Positions 25,630 through 33,894 of a stretch of DNA of 64,000 bases are shown in pieces. A program made the position numbers and the translations under genes. Positions within the stretch are counted from its first letter, which is position 1. Every line of letters begins with the position of its first letter. Below the pieces are notes generated by a model. That model saw only the letters and a program-made list of their open reading frames with translations, had not been told where the DNA came from and searched no databases. Source of the DNA: Chitinophaga qingshengii (lineage in GTDB: Bacteria; Bacteroidota; Bacteroidia; Chitinophagales; Chitinophagaceae); assembly GCF_014529935.1 (NCBI RefSeq), contig NZ_JACVFC010000002.1, positions 496,001 through 560,000 of the forward strand, read 5' to 3'.

Positions 25630-26733
25630 ATGACAAGAAAAATCGCCGGAATGGTACTCCTGTTTTTCAGCATGCAAGTCAAGGCACAATCATCGGGGCA
25701 GATACCTTTAAAAGCAGCTCATTGGGAATTTGCGCCGGATAAGGTCCGGTTCATCACCCACCGTGATGTACCGGCTATGGCGTTAACGTCCGTCAACAGC
25801 CAGGCTATCCTGAAAAACCTGGATTTCCGGGATGGCACTATCGAATACGACATAGAGCCGGTAGGTGATGATTTTACCGCTATTTATTTCAGAAGAGCCG
25901 ATAACAAAGAAAAAGAGTGCTTCTATTTCCGTACGCCAAGAGCCGGCAAACCACATGCGCCGCAGGGCGTACAATACGCGCCGTTCCTGGATGAAGTCAA
26001 CCTTTGGGATTTGTACTACCAGTTCCAGGGGCCTGCCGATTTCGACAGGAACCGGTGGAATCATGTGAAGCTGATTATCTCCGGCAGACAGATGCGGGTA
26101 TTTGTCAATCATCAGCCGGTACTGGAAATCCCCTACCTGGAAGGCAATACCGATCACGGTGGCATCGCCTTCGATGGACAGGCCTACATTGCCAATCTTG
26201 TCATCAAACCGGGTGTAACAGCAGGGCTCTCCCCTGTTCCCGGCCTCGATCCTACGTTTAGTGATGCCCGTTACCTGCGTAAGTGGCTGGTTAGTCAGCC
26301 GGATAGTATGCCACATGAGCCGGATATACTGCGCGATTTTCCTTCACCCAAAGCTACCTGGAGCCCCCTCATCGCCGAAAGACGCGGACTCGTGAACCTC
26401 ACCCGGCAATTCGGCAAAAGTGTTACGCCTCGCCTCGTCTGGCTCAAAACCACCATCCAGGCGGATTCCGCCCAACTGAAAAAAATCAGTCTCGGGTTCA
26501 GCGATGATATATGGGTATACGTTAACGGGGCACCGGTATATGCCGATAAAAACAGGTTTGGCACGCCCATGGCCAAAGTACCGGCAGGCCGTTGTACGCT
26601 TGAAAACACTTCGTTTTACCTGCCGCTCAAAACCGGTAACAACGAGCTGGTTATCGGGGTAGCCAACAACTTCTTCGGCTGGGGCCTCATCGCCCGTATG
26701 GACGATATAGAGGGCATCCTGCTGGAATACTGA
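25630..26733 (+). CDS. Secreted LamG/DUF1080-like protein
   Basis: 367 residues from the ATG at 25630, which starts a signal peptide (MTRKIAGMVLLFFSMQVKAQ); the open frame extends to 25537 but without a signal. The first half is a concanavalin-type beta-sandwich (DGTIEYDIEPVGDDFTAIYFRR, WNHVKLIISGRQMRVFVNHQPVLEI, GGIAFDGQAYIANLVIKP). The second half carries a galactose-binding-like sandwich (IWVYVNGAPVYADKNRFGTP, NELVIGVANNFFGWGLIARMDD). Probably a carbohydrate-binding or surface protein; no catalytic residues were recognised. Divergent from the HTH-membrane protein gene, with a 125-base shared upstream region. Confidence 0.75.
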   Translation: MTRKIAGMVLLFFSMQVKAQSSGQIPLKAAHWEFAPDKVRFITHRDVPAMALTSVNSQAILKNLDFRDGTIEYDIEPVGDDFTAIYFRRADNKEKECFYFRTPRAGKPHAPQGVQYAPFLDEVNLWDLYYQFQGPADFDRNRWNHVKLIISGRQMRVFVNHQPVLEIPYLEGNTDHGGIAFDGQAYIANLVIKPGVTAGLSPVPGLDPTFSDARYLRKWLVSQPDSMPHEPDILRDFPSPKATWSPLIAERRGLVNLTRQFGKSVTPRLVWLKTTIQADSAQLKKISLGFSDDIWVYVNGAPVYADKNRFGTPMAKVPAGRCTLENTSFYLPLKTGNNELVIGVANNFFGWGLIARMDDIEGILLEY

Positions 26734-26742
26734 TATTTACGG

Positions 26743-26849
26743 ATTTTTTGATTTACGGATTTAGGAATTTATTTAGGAATTTTGACATTTTGGAAACCCA
26801 TAAATAATAAAATATCCAACTAAATTCCTAAATCCGTAAATCAAAAAAT
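26743..26849. repeat. 29-bp perfect inverted repeat with 49-base loop
   Basis: Arm 26743-26771 (begins ATTTTTTGATTTACGG) is the exact complement of 26821-26849 (ends GTAAATCAAAAAAT). The loop repeats TTTAGGAATTT once more. It fills the gap between two convergent genes; T-rich flanks on both sides would permit bidirectional termination, but the long loop and perfect arms also resemble a small mobile or repetitive element. Confidence 0.8.
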
Positions 26850-26851
26850 CT

Positions 26852-28045
26852 CTACATAACGGTAGCCGCTTTCTTAACAGGCGCCGGCTTTGTTTTTTTC
26901 TTCTTCCGTCCCCACCAGATCAGGAAGCCTGTCACCGGCAGCGTAGCGCCGATAAGACTGGCAAAAAAAGCCAGGAACTTACCAGGCAGCCCCATAATAC
27001 TACCCACGTGAATATCATAGTTCATGCGCCGCAGTTTGGTACCGAAACCGGCTTCTTCATACGGCTGCGCATACACGCTGCTGTCTTTTATTCGTGCAAG
27101 TGTATGCCGGTCAAACGCATACCGCACATTGTTATAATACTGTCCTTTGCTGGGATACACGATCAGAGAGATCGTGGATGCCGCTTTCGCCGTATCCGGG
27201 AAACCCATATAAAACCCATTCGCCTTCGGGTATTTGGCAGCCACCTGTGCCCAGGCGCCATCCATGGCCTGTCCTAAGGTCATATGATTGTTCGCCGCCC
27301 GGGTACTGTCTGATTTTAACTCCGTATACTCCGGCAATGGCTTCCCGCCGGCAGTTACCCAGTACAGTCCTTTACTGAACCATTCAATTCCCCAGACCAT
27401 ACCGGTAACGCCTATGGCAAACAATAACAACAAAGCGTAAAAGCCGAGTACATTGTGCAGGTCATAATTGACGCGTTTAAAACTGGCCCCCCACTTTATG
27501 TTGAAACTTTGTTCCCGGGTGCTTTTAGTCCACTTCTTCGGCCACCAAAGTACCAGGCCCGTCACCAGCGTGATCACAAATATCAGGGTGCTGTAATTGA
27601 TAATAGGCCGGCCAATTTTATAAGGCAACCAGAGGAAACGATGCCCGTTTAATATCCACCGGAAAAAATCTACTTCGCCATCTTTACGGGTCACCTTACT
27701 GATCACTTCTCCCGTATAAGGATTCAGCTTGAGTGTAGAACCGCTGCGGCGTCCGCCCACATTCACTTCTACCGTCCTGCCATCTCTGTAGATAGCGTAA
27801 CCCGCCTGTTTGTCCGGATACTCCCGCGCTGCTATTTCCAGGATACGGGATGGCGGTATCACCGGTTTATCCTGCCGGGCCACTTTTGTCTCCGGTTGCA
27901 TCCACCCGGTGATTTCTTCGTTAAAAACCCAGATACATCCGGTCACACAAACGATGACCATAATGATACCGGTAATGAGTCCCAGCCACAGGTGCAGCCA
28001 GGCGGAGATGCGGTAAAACAAAGACTTGTTCTGTTTCTTTTTCAT
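26852..28045 (-). CDS. PepSY-domain inner-membrane protein, XusC-like
   Basis: 397 residues with about four membrane segments: residues ~12-37 (WLHLWLGLITGIIMVIVCVTGCIWVF), ~150-170 (STLIFVITLVTGLVLWW), ~198-220 (VLGFYALLLLFAIGVTGMVWG) and ~355-380 (FLAFFASLIGATLPVTGFLIWWG). Two PepSY regions lie between them (ILEIAAREYPDKQAGYAIY; GQAMDGAWAQVAAKYPKANG). Histidines near the membrane (WLHLWLG, YDLHNVLG, YDIHVGS) could bind haem. Family members act in reduction or release of iron from siderophores. It is the last gene of the TonB receptor/DUF4374/PepSY operon, 9 bases after its neighbour. Confidence 0.9.
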   Translation of the reverse strand: MKKKQNKSLFYRISAWLHLWLGLITGIIMVIVCVTGCIWVFNEEITGWMQPETKVARQDKPVIPPSRILEIAAREYPDKQAGYAIYRDGRTVEVNVGGRRSGSTLKLNPYTGEVISKVTRKDGEVDFFRWILNGHRFLWLPYKIGRPIINYSTLIFVITLVTGLVLWWPKKWTKSTREQSFNIKWGASFKRVNYDLHNVLGFYALLLLFAIGVTGMVWGIEWFSKGLYWVTAGGKPLPEYTELKSDSTRAANNHMTLGQAMDGAWAQVAAKYPKANGFYMGFPDTAKAASTISLIVYPSKGQYYNNVRYAFDRHTLARIKDSSVYAQPYEEAGFGTKLRRMNYDIHVGSIMGLPGKFLAFFASLIGATLPVTGFLIWWGRKKKKTKPAPVKKAATVM

Positions 28046-28054
28046 GGCTACCGA

Positions 28055-29296
28055 TTAATAGATCATTTTAGTGATAGCGGTGATCGTACCACCTTCTACT
28101 TTCATTCCCCGGGACACTGTAGCCGCTGCAATATCTATTTTATAGATCCAGTTGCCGGATGGGGTGTTCAGTCCGATAAAAGCAGTTTTACCGTCATCAG
28201 ACAGGGTGTTGTTATTATATGGCGCGGAAATACTGTTAATACTTTGCGGAGCGCCTTTCACCCATTCAAAAGTTTTGTTCACCAGATCTACCATAGCGAG
28301 TTTCAGGTCTCCTTTGAATGCGCCCGGTTTATCGTACATCATCAGCAACATTTTATTACCGGCCAGGTACAGCTGGGAAGCAATACGATAACCACCGGAC
28401 TGCTCCTGTACATTGAAGAAGTAAGACTGGTCAAACTCAGTAGTACCTTGTAACACCCGCACAATAGCAGAGGGTTTGGTGGAGATATACTTAGAGCTGT
28501 TGGTAGCCGCTGCAGAGGAATAACCATATACGTCGCCATTTTCCGTCACGGCCAGGCCATTGGTAAAGTAGTTGCCAATAAAGCTGGTACGATTATCACG
28601 GATTACTTTTTCCAGGTGGAGATCAGGATAAGAGAAAACGGCAATCCAGCTGCTATCCGGGTAAGCGGTACCAAACGCGTCGCCACAACAACCTTTGATG
28701 CTCATGTAAGGGGCAAACACTTTATTGCCCACCTGTGTGGCCCAGGTAAAGTGAGCACGTTCCCCATTGGCGGCCAGTTGTACGATGTTCACCTGTTTTT
28801 CGCCGTTCACACGGGACTTCAGGGCATCAATGCGATAAAAGGACGCGTTTTCATTACCGGAACGGGGCACCTTCATCAGTAACAATTCATCCTGTACTTT
28901 AGCCAGCACCTGTACTGTCTCTGCCTGGAAAAACCGGGTCAGCACCAGTTTACCGGCCTGCGTAAGTCGGTAGGTAGTCACGTCACCAGGATTGCCCTGC
29001 CCATAAAGCAGGCTGAAAAATCTCCCCTTATGGGTGAGATAATACCGGTAAGAACCATCCTGCTCTTTTCCGTTACCGCTGGTGGAAACAGATCCGCTGT
29101 TCACATCATCGGCAGTCAGCAGATAATCTGCGATACCGGTTGTTCCTACAGGCGTCGCCGTTATAATATATTTGGTTCTGCCCTGTGGTGTATATTCCTG
29201 GAAATCTTCTGTACCCAGTGTATTGTCCTTATCACAGGCGGACATAAAAAACACAATGCCTGCCGCCAGTAACCAATATTTGCTGATTTTCTTCAT
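28055..29296 (-). CDS. DUF4374 surface lipoprotein, XusB-like
   Basis: 413 residues. Lipobox VFFMSAC followed by DKDNTLG. The body is a predicted beta-propeller of the DUF4374 family (YRYYLTHKGRFFSLLYGQGNPG; SSWIAVFSYPDLHLEKVI; GKTAFIGLNTPSGNWIYKIDIAA). In Bacteroides thetaiotaomicron the DUF4374 protein XusB is a surface lipoprotein that captures enterobactin-type xenosiderophores for XusA; this gene holds the same place between the receptor and the PepSY gene. The function is by homology and context; the ligand is not proven. Confidence 0.88.
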   Translation of the reverse strand: MKKISKYWLLAAGIVFFMSACDKDNTLGTEDFQEYTPQGRTKYIITATPVGTTGIADYLLTADDVNSGSVSTSGNGKEQDGSYRYYLTHKGRFFSLLYGQGNPGDVTTYRLTQAGKLVLTRFFQAETVQVLAKVQDELLLMKVPRSGNENASFYRIDALKSRVNGEKQVNIVQLAANGERAHFTWATQVGNKVFAPYMSIKGCCGDAFGTAYPDSSWIAVFSYPDLHLEKVIRDNRTSFIGNYFTNGLAVTENGDVYGYSSAAATNSSKYISTKPSAIVRVLQGTTEFDQSYFFNVQEQSGGYRIASQLYLAGNKMLLMMYDKPGAFKGDLKLAMVDLVNKTFEWVKGAPQSINSISAPYNNNTLSDDGKTAFIGLNTPSGNWIYKIDIAAATVSRGMKVEGGTITAITKMIY

Positions 29297-29323
29297 AACT
29301 GTTTATTTAAACCGCGATCCTTA

Positions 29324-31690
29324 TTATTTATTGAAAAAGTATCTCACCTTGGCATAGAAAGCACGCCCGGGTTTCTGCAGGGTGAAGTTGTCATACAACC
29401 GGTTATCCACCAGGTTCTTACATTCAAGGGCTATATTATACCGGCCGTTGGCCAGGCTGTACACCATATTTACGTCCTGGCAGAACTGCTGCGGTATTTC
29501 CAGCTTTTCATCACCCTGGCTGGGCCAGGAGAGGTAATAAGCATGTACATAGAGGAAGTTGTAACCCAGCGTCAGCGTATTCCCTTTCTTCAGCACATTA
29601 TGGAAAAACAGGGATGCATCGGCATTGCCAAAGAGGTAAGGCATGTTGGGAATACGGTCACGGTACAACGGACTTTGTTCTTTCTGCCCTTCTTCAAACC
29701 GCGTATTGTTACGCAGGTTCTGATAGGTCATATTCACACCGGCAGTAAACAGCTGTTTGTAGGAATACCTTACTTCTCCATCTACACCCAGGTTGGTTAC
29801 ATCCGCCAGGTTGCCATTGGTCTGCTTCGTCTGGTTGCGGTTCAGCGTGGGACGAATAAAGTCTTTCGCATCGCGGTACAACAGGTTGGCATCAAAACTG
29901 AAACGGTGATCTGTACGGATATGAGTCTGATAGCTAATTCCCAGGTTGTAGTTATGACTGCTTTCCGGCTTCAGGTCGGTGTTCCCCTCCAGGTTGATCA
30001 GGTCGCCGAACAGCTCTTCTGTTTCGGGAAGACGGTAGCTTTTTTCATAAGAACCTTTTACCTGTAAAGTGGGTTTGATAAAATAAGTGGAAGCGATACC
30101 ATATCCCACTTTGTTGAAGCTGGTCTCCAGGTATTTATAGGCCACGTCGCCCCAGTTTCCGGAGGGATTGTAGCTTTCGGAATATTTATTACGCTGGGCG
30201 TAATTTTTCACAAAAACAGATGTATTCCATTTTTCACTGTAATCGAACTTGTAACCCAGTCCTATAATGTTTTTCTGTACTTTTTTAGGCTGATCATATT
30301 TAGCATCATGGGGGAATAATTCATCCTTACCCGAACGGCTAAACGTATTGAATACATTGTTCAGGATAAAGGAATGGCGGCTATTTAACTGGTAGGACAG
30401 GTTGGCCGTAGCCAGCCCATTGTTGTTACGGAATTTATACATAGACCTTTCCCGTTCGCTGCCTTTACCGGCATATTGTTTATACTGCTGAAACCAGTTA
30501 TAACGGCGGTACATGGTATCTATGTTTTGTTCGTACCCCAGGTTGTAGTTACCGGTGAGACTGAAGTTCAGTCCTTTCACAAACAGATCTTTTACCTGGT
30601 ATTTAAGGCTTGGCATTACAATATTTCCCCTGCGGTGCCAGTCACCGAACACACTCACCATACGGGCGCCGGTTTGTATTTCGGAATAATTTTTCCCCAG
30701 GGTGATCCCTACCAGGAGTTTGTCCGCATATTTTTTTCCCACTACGCCTACGTTGGCGATTACCGTTTCATTATGATAAGTATCATGGAAACGTTTGATG
30801 TTTTGTTTCGGGAAATAATCGCCGGTATTGATATCGGCTACGTTTACCCATACTTTATAGTTATTGTCGGAATAATTCTGAAATGCGCTCAGCTGCACGG
30901 TGAAACCGGTTTTGGAAGTATAACCGGCATTCAACGTAGAGCGGTGTGTATTAAAAGAACCAAATGAGTAAGAGGCATCTACATAAGTACTGCGGTTGGT
31001 GTTGGTTACAATGTTAATAGCGCCACCCAATGCATCGGCGCCTAACCAGATCGGCACTACGCCTTTATATACTTCCACTCTCTCCGCCAGGTTAATAGGA
31101 ATATTATTCAGCTGGAAAGAAGAACCGAAGTTATCCATGGGAACACCATCCAGGAAAAACTTCACTTGTCTGCCGGTAAACCCGTTGAGGGAGAAGTTCA
31201 TCCGCGAGCCCAGGCCGCCGGCTTCCCGCACCCTTACGCCGGAAACCCGGTCCAGTGCGTGAGACAGGTCCAGTGTAGTATTATATAACTTTTTGGCATC
31301 GATGGCTGTCACGTTAAACGCCTGGCGGTTGACCTCCTGGTTCACAGTACGTCCAATGACTGATACCGCATTGATTTCGCTGATGGCAGCTTCCATTTTA
31401 ATATTTAACTGTAGCTGTTCCCCCGCTTTCAGGTTCACCTCCTTTTGCTGGTTTTTAAAGCCTACGGCAGATATCAGCAGGATATGTTTACCCGCACGTA
31501 TGTTTTTAACATGATAACGGCCTTCTTCATTGGAAACAGCGTAGGCCGTACCATGCTGTATTTTAATGGATACGCCGGGAACCGGGTCACCGGCGCCGTC
31601 TTTCAGCTGACCGCTGATACTGCATTGTGCATACAGGAATAGGGATAGCATGCTCAAAATACCTGTCAGTAGAATCTTTTTAATGTGCAT
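29324..31690 (-). CDS. TonB-dependent siderophore receptor, XusA-like
   Basis: 788 residues. Signal peptide (MHIKKILLTGILSMLSLFLYAQ), a carboxypeptidase-regulatory domain (~24-95: ISGQLKDGAGDPVPGVSIKI), a plug (~115-225: LDLSHALDRVSGVRVREAGG, FFLDGVPMDNFGSSFQLNNIPINLAERVEVYKG) and a 22-strand-type barrel ending in a C-terminal aromatic region (AFYAKVRYFF). No STN domain, so regulation is probably by iron rather than by transenvelope signalling. First gene of the three-gene operon; start 28 bases upstream of the lipoprotein gene. Confidence 0.93.
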   Translation of the reverse strand: MHIKKILLTGILSMLSLFLYAQCSISGQLKDGAGDPVPGVSIKIQHGTAYAVSNEEGRYHVKNIRAGKHILLISAVGFKNQQKEVNLKAGEQLQLNIKMEAAISEINAVSVIGRTVNQEVNRQAFNVTAIDAKKLYNTTLDLSHALDRVSGVRVREAGGLGSRMNFSLNGFTGRQVKFFLDGVPMDNFGSSFQLNNIPINLAERVEVYKGVVPIWLGADALGGAINIVTNTNRSTYVDASYSFGSFNTHRSTLNAGYTSKTGFTVQLSAFQNYSDNNYKVWVNVADINTGDYFPKQNIKRFHDTYHNETVIANVGVVGKKYADKLLVGITLGKNYSEIQTGARMVSVFGDWHRRGNIVMPSLKYQVKDLFVKGLNFSLTGNYNLGYEQNIDTMYRRYNWFQQYKQYAGKGSERERSMYKFRNNNGLATANLSYQLNSRHSFILNNVFNTFSRSGKDELFPHDAKYDQPKKVQKNIIGLGYKFDYSEKWNTSVFVKNYAQRNKYSESYNPSGNWGDVAYKYLETSFNKVGYGIASTYFIKPTLQVKGSYEKSYRLPETEELFGDLINLEGNTDLKPESSHNYNLGISYQTHIRTDHRFSFDANLLYRDAKDFIRPTLNRNQTKQTNGNLADVTNLGVDGEVRYSYKQLFTAGVNMTYQNLRNNTRFEEGQKEQSPLYRDRIPNMPYLFGNADASLFFHNVLKKGNTLTLGYNFLYVHAYYLSWPSQGDEKLEIPQQFCQDVNMVYSLANGRYNIALECKNLVDNRLYDNFTLQKPGRAFYAKVRYFFNK

Positions 31691-31852
31691 TGTTTATATA
31701 TTGATAGTTCGTTTTCGTTAGGTATAGGCAATACGATACCGGGCAGGAATCCCCACCTTCTTTTTTCGACGATAACCTATTTGTCTGGTCAGTATCCGGT
31801 GCTACAAATCCGGAAAAGAATATACAATGTGTTATAGGTAATTAACCGGATG

Positions 31853-31860
31853 CAAAAGTA
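31853..31860 (-). promoter_or_regulatory. Bacteroidota -7 box for the siderophore operon
   Basis: On the minus strand the sequence reads TACTTTTG, a perfect match to the Bacteroidota consensus TAnnTTTG. It lies about 165 bases upstream of the receptor start and directly downstream of the candidate Fur box. Confidence 0.5.
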
Positions 31861-31872
31861 TCTCACGAAAAA

Positions 31873-31891
31873 CAAAATCATTTTCATAATC
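31873..31891 (-). promoter_or_regulatory. Candidate Fur box
   Basis: The minus strand reads GATTATGAAAATGATTTTG, 14 of 19 matches to the classical Fur box GATAATGATAATCATTATC. It overlaps the region expected to hold the -33 element of the adjacent TACTTTTG promoter, the right place for iron repression of the receptor operon. Confidence 0.45.
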
Positions 31892-31959
31892 AGGAAAAAA
31901 TAGCGGTCTGTTTACGCAACCCGGAAAAAAAATTCCGTATCTGAACATTTTATCCCTTA

Positions 31960-31990
31960 TTGTTCAACACCGCGGCAGGAGTGACATTTG
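31960..31990 (+). promoter_or_regulatory. Candidate promoter of the oxidoreductase gene
   Basis: TTG at 31960-31962, a 20-base spacer and GACATTTG at 31983-31990 (7 of 8 to TAnnTTTG with its single mismatch at the first base). It lies 26 bases before the ATG at 32017. Confidence 0.4.
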
Positions 31991-32016
31991 TGACATCATT
32001 ATAAAAACGATATACT

Positions 32017-32892
32017 ATGACCACAAATGCAAAGCATAAAGTTACCGTGATAGGATTGGGAGATATGGGCGCCGCACTGGCCCATGCTTACCTTCAGCAA
32101 GGATATACCACTACAGTATGGAACCGTAGCGCGGCCAAGTCGGCGCCGTTACAAGCTGCAGGCGCAGCAGTAGCGGACAGTGTAACCACCGCCATTGCTG
32201 CCGGTGATATAATTATCCTCTGCGTAACCGATTATACCATTAGCCGCAGCCTCCTGCAAACGCCGGAGGTAACAGCCCTTCTGAAAACAAAAATTTTGAT
32301 ACAGCTGAGCTCCGGTACCCCCGGTGAAGCACGGGAGCTGGACAGCTGGGCTACCGAAAACGGGATCACCTTCCTCGATGGCGCCATCATGGCTATCCCT
32401 GACCAGGTAGGCCGCCCGGATACCGTAATATTTGTATCAGGCAACAAAGACGCCTATACGCAAAGTGAAGCCACACTGAAAGCGGTTGCCGGCGCACTGC
32501 AGTATATGGGAGAAGATCCCGGCGCAGCCTCTACCTGGGATATGGGTTTCCTGATCGTCCTGTTTGCCGCCATGAGCGGCGCTTTCCACGCCATCAAACT
32601 GTTTAAATCTGAAGGTCTGCCCGCTGCTGCTTTGGGTAATATGATACAACAGCTGGCGCCGGCACTGGGCGAAATGCTTAAACACCAGGCCGATATTATT
32701 GAAGGCGGTAACTATCACCTTCGTCATAGTTCACTGGACCTGTGCACTGGCTCCATGGACATGTTCATCAAACAGGCGAAGGAATCCAATATCTCCGCTG
32801 AAGTGCCGTCCTTTATTAAAGGCATCTTCAAACGCGCGCAGGATGCAGGCTTTGGTACCGAGCACGTAGCTGCTGCATACAAAACCTATTAA
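32017..32892 (+). CDS. NAD(P)-dependent beta-hydroxyacid dehydrogenase/imine reductase-like protein
   Basis: 291 residues. Rossmann motif VTVIGLGDMGAALAHAYLQQGYTTTVWNRS (Gly13, Gly15, Gly18); the Asn-Arg-Ser at the end of strand 2 favours NADP(H). IQLSSGTPGEARELDSWATENGITFLDGAIMAIP is the substrate-binding motif region of the 6-phosphogluconate dehydrogenase-like superfamily. The C-terminal helical domain (WDMGFLIVLFAAMSGAFHAIKLFKSEG) resembles imine reductases more than glyoxylate/succinic semialdehyde reductases, which normally carry a catalytic Lys here. Cytoplasmic; substrate unknown. Followed 60 bases later by a methyltransferase on the same strand. Confidence 0.88.
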   Translation: MTTNAKHKVTVIGLGDMGAALAHAYLQQGYTTTVWNRSAAKSAPLQAAGAAVADSVTTAIAAGDIIILCVTDYTISRSLLQTPEVTALLKTKILIQLSSGTPGEARELDSWATENGITFLDGAIMAIPDQVGRPDTVIFVSGNKDAYTQSEATLKAVAGALQYMGEDPGAASTWDMGFLIVLFAAMSGAFHAIKLFKSEGLPAAALGNMIQQLAPALGEMLKHQADIIEGGNYHLRHSSLDLCTGSMDMFIKQAKESNISAEVPSFIKGIFKRAQDAGFGTEHVAAAYKTY

Positions 32893-32952
32893 TCTGTAAT
32901 CAAATCTTCCACACGCTTTTCTAACCGGCGAAATATTGTTAGTATTGTAACC

Positions 32953-33729
32953 ATGGAAAACAATACCAGTCGCTTTAGCAACCGTGTGGAAGATTATGTA
33001 AAATACAGGCCACACTACCCCGTAGAAATGATTACCTACCTGGAGCAGCAGTCAGTATTACAACCCGGTATGCTGCTGGCTGATATCGGTTCCGGAACCG
33101 GCATCTCTGCTGAATTGTTTCTGCGAAAAGGATACACTGTACTGGGTGTAGAGCCCAACCGGGAAATGAGAGAAAAAAGTGAAGACCTGTTACAATCGTA
33201 TCCGCACTTCAACGCCATAGACGGCACTGCGGAACATACCACCATCGAAAAGCACTGCATCGATGTTATCATTGCCGGACAGGCATTTCACTGGTTCAAC
33301 CAGGAAGCTGCCCGCACCGAGTTTGAACGGATACTGAAACCGGAGGGGTATGTAGTGCTCATATGGAACGAGAGAATGATGGAATCGCCTTTTGAAAAAG
33401 CTTATGAACAGCTGATCCTGCGGCATGGCAACCAGTACAAGGAACTCAACCACCGCAATATTGACATCGCCGTCATTGAAAAGTTCTTTCACCCCGCTGC
33501 CGTTAGGCTGACAGAATTTACCAACAAACAGGTATTTGATTACAACGGACTGGAAGGGCGCCTGCTCTCCTCTTCGTATATGCCTCCCCGGGATAGTGCG
33601 GGGTACCCTGCACTGGCAGCCGATCTGCAGCAGCTGTTTGACCAGTTCCAGCAGAACGGGTACATTACCATTCATTATACTACGCGAATGTATTGGGGGC
33701 AGTTTTCGCCGGGTAACGGCAACGCCTAA
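32953..33729 (+). CDS. Class I SAM-dependent methyltransferase
   Basis: 258 residues. SAM-binding motif I LADIGSGTGISAELFLRKG (about residues 38-56), acidic end of strand 2 in VLGVEPNREM, motif with IDGTAEHT, and IDVIIAGQAFHWFNQEAARTEFERILKPEGYVVLIWNE, typical of the Methyltransf_11/25 families. An N-terminal FSNRVEDYVKYRPHYPVEMI is characteristic of the group. Substrate unknown; likely small molecule. Probably transcribed with the preceding oxidoreductase. Confidence 0.9.
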   Translation: MENNTSRFSNRVEDYVKYRPHYPVEMITYLEQQSVLQPGMLLADIGSGTGISAELFLRKGYTVLGVEPNREMREKSEDLLQSYPHFNAIDGTAEHTTIEKHCIDVIIAGQAFHWFNQEAARTEFERILKPEGYVVLIWNERMMESPFEKAYEQLILRHGNQYKELNHRNIDIAVIEKFFHPAAVRLTEFTNKQVFDYNGLEGRLLSSSYMPPRDSAGYPALAADLQQLFDQFQQNGYITIHYTTRMYWGQFSPGNGNA

Positions 33730-33791
33730 TCTTTTTTTTGTTGATTTCTGACAGCATCTTCAATTGCGGCGGAGGTAAGCGTCACGCGTCA

Positions 33792-33866
33792 GAACGACGA
33801 GGGGGAGGGGGATTCCCCGCTATACCCAGGGTTAAAGCCCTGGGAACAAACGAGCTCTCGTCGTTC
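33792..33866. repeat. Compound REP-like palindrome
   Basis: An outer inverted pair GAACGACGAG (33792-33801) / CTCGTCGTTC (33857-33866) encloses an inner hairpin CCCAGGGTTAAAGCCCTGGG (33825-33844). It lies between two convergent genes. The inner hairpin differs by two bases from one at 44468-44487, so it belongs to a dispersed repeat family and may also terminate transcription. Confidence 0.6.
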
Positions 33867-33894
33867 CCAGGGGATACCCCAAGCCAGGCATTCG

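Larger units (their letters stand above)
31691..32016. other. Intergenic region between divergent xus-like operon and oxidoreductase gene
   Basis: 326 bases without a gene. It holds the candidate Fur-controlled promoter of the siderophore operon (31853-31891, minus strand) and the candidate promoter of the oxidoreductase gene (31960-31990, plus strand), both listed separately. Nothing else was recognised. Confidence 0.6.
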
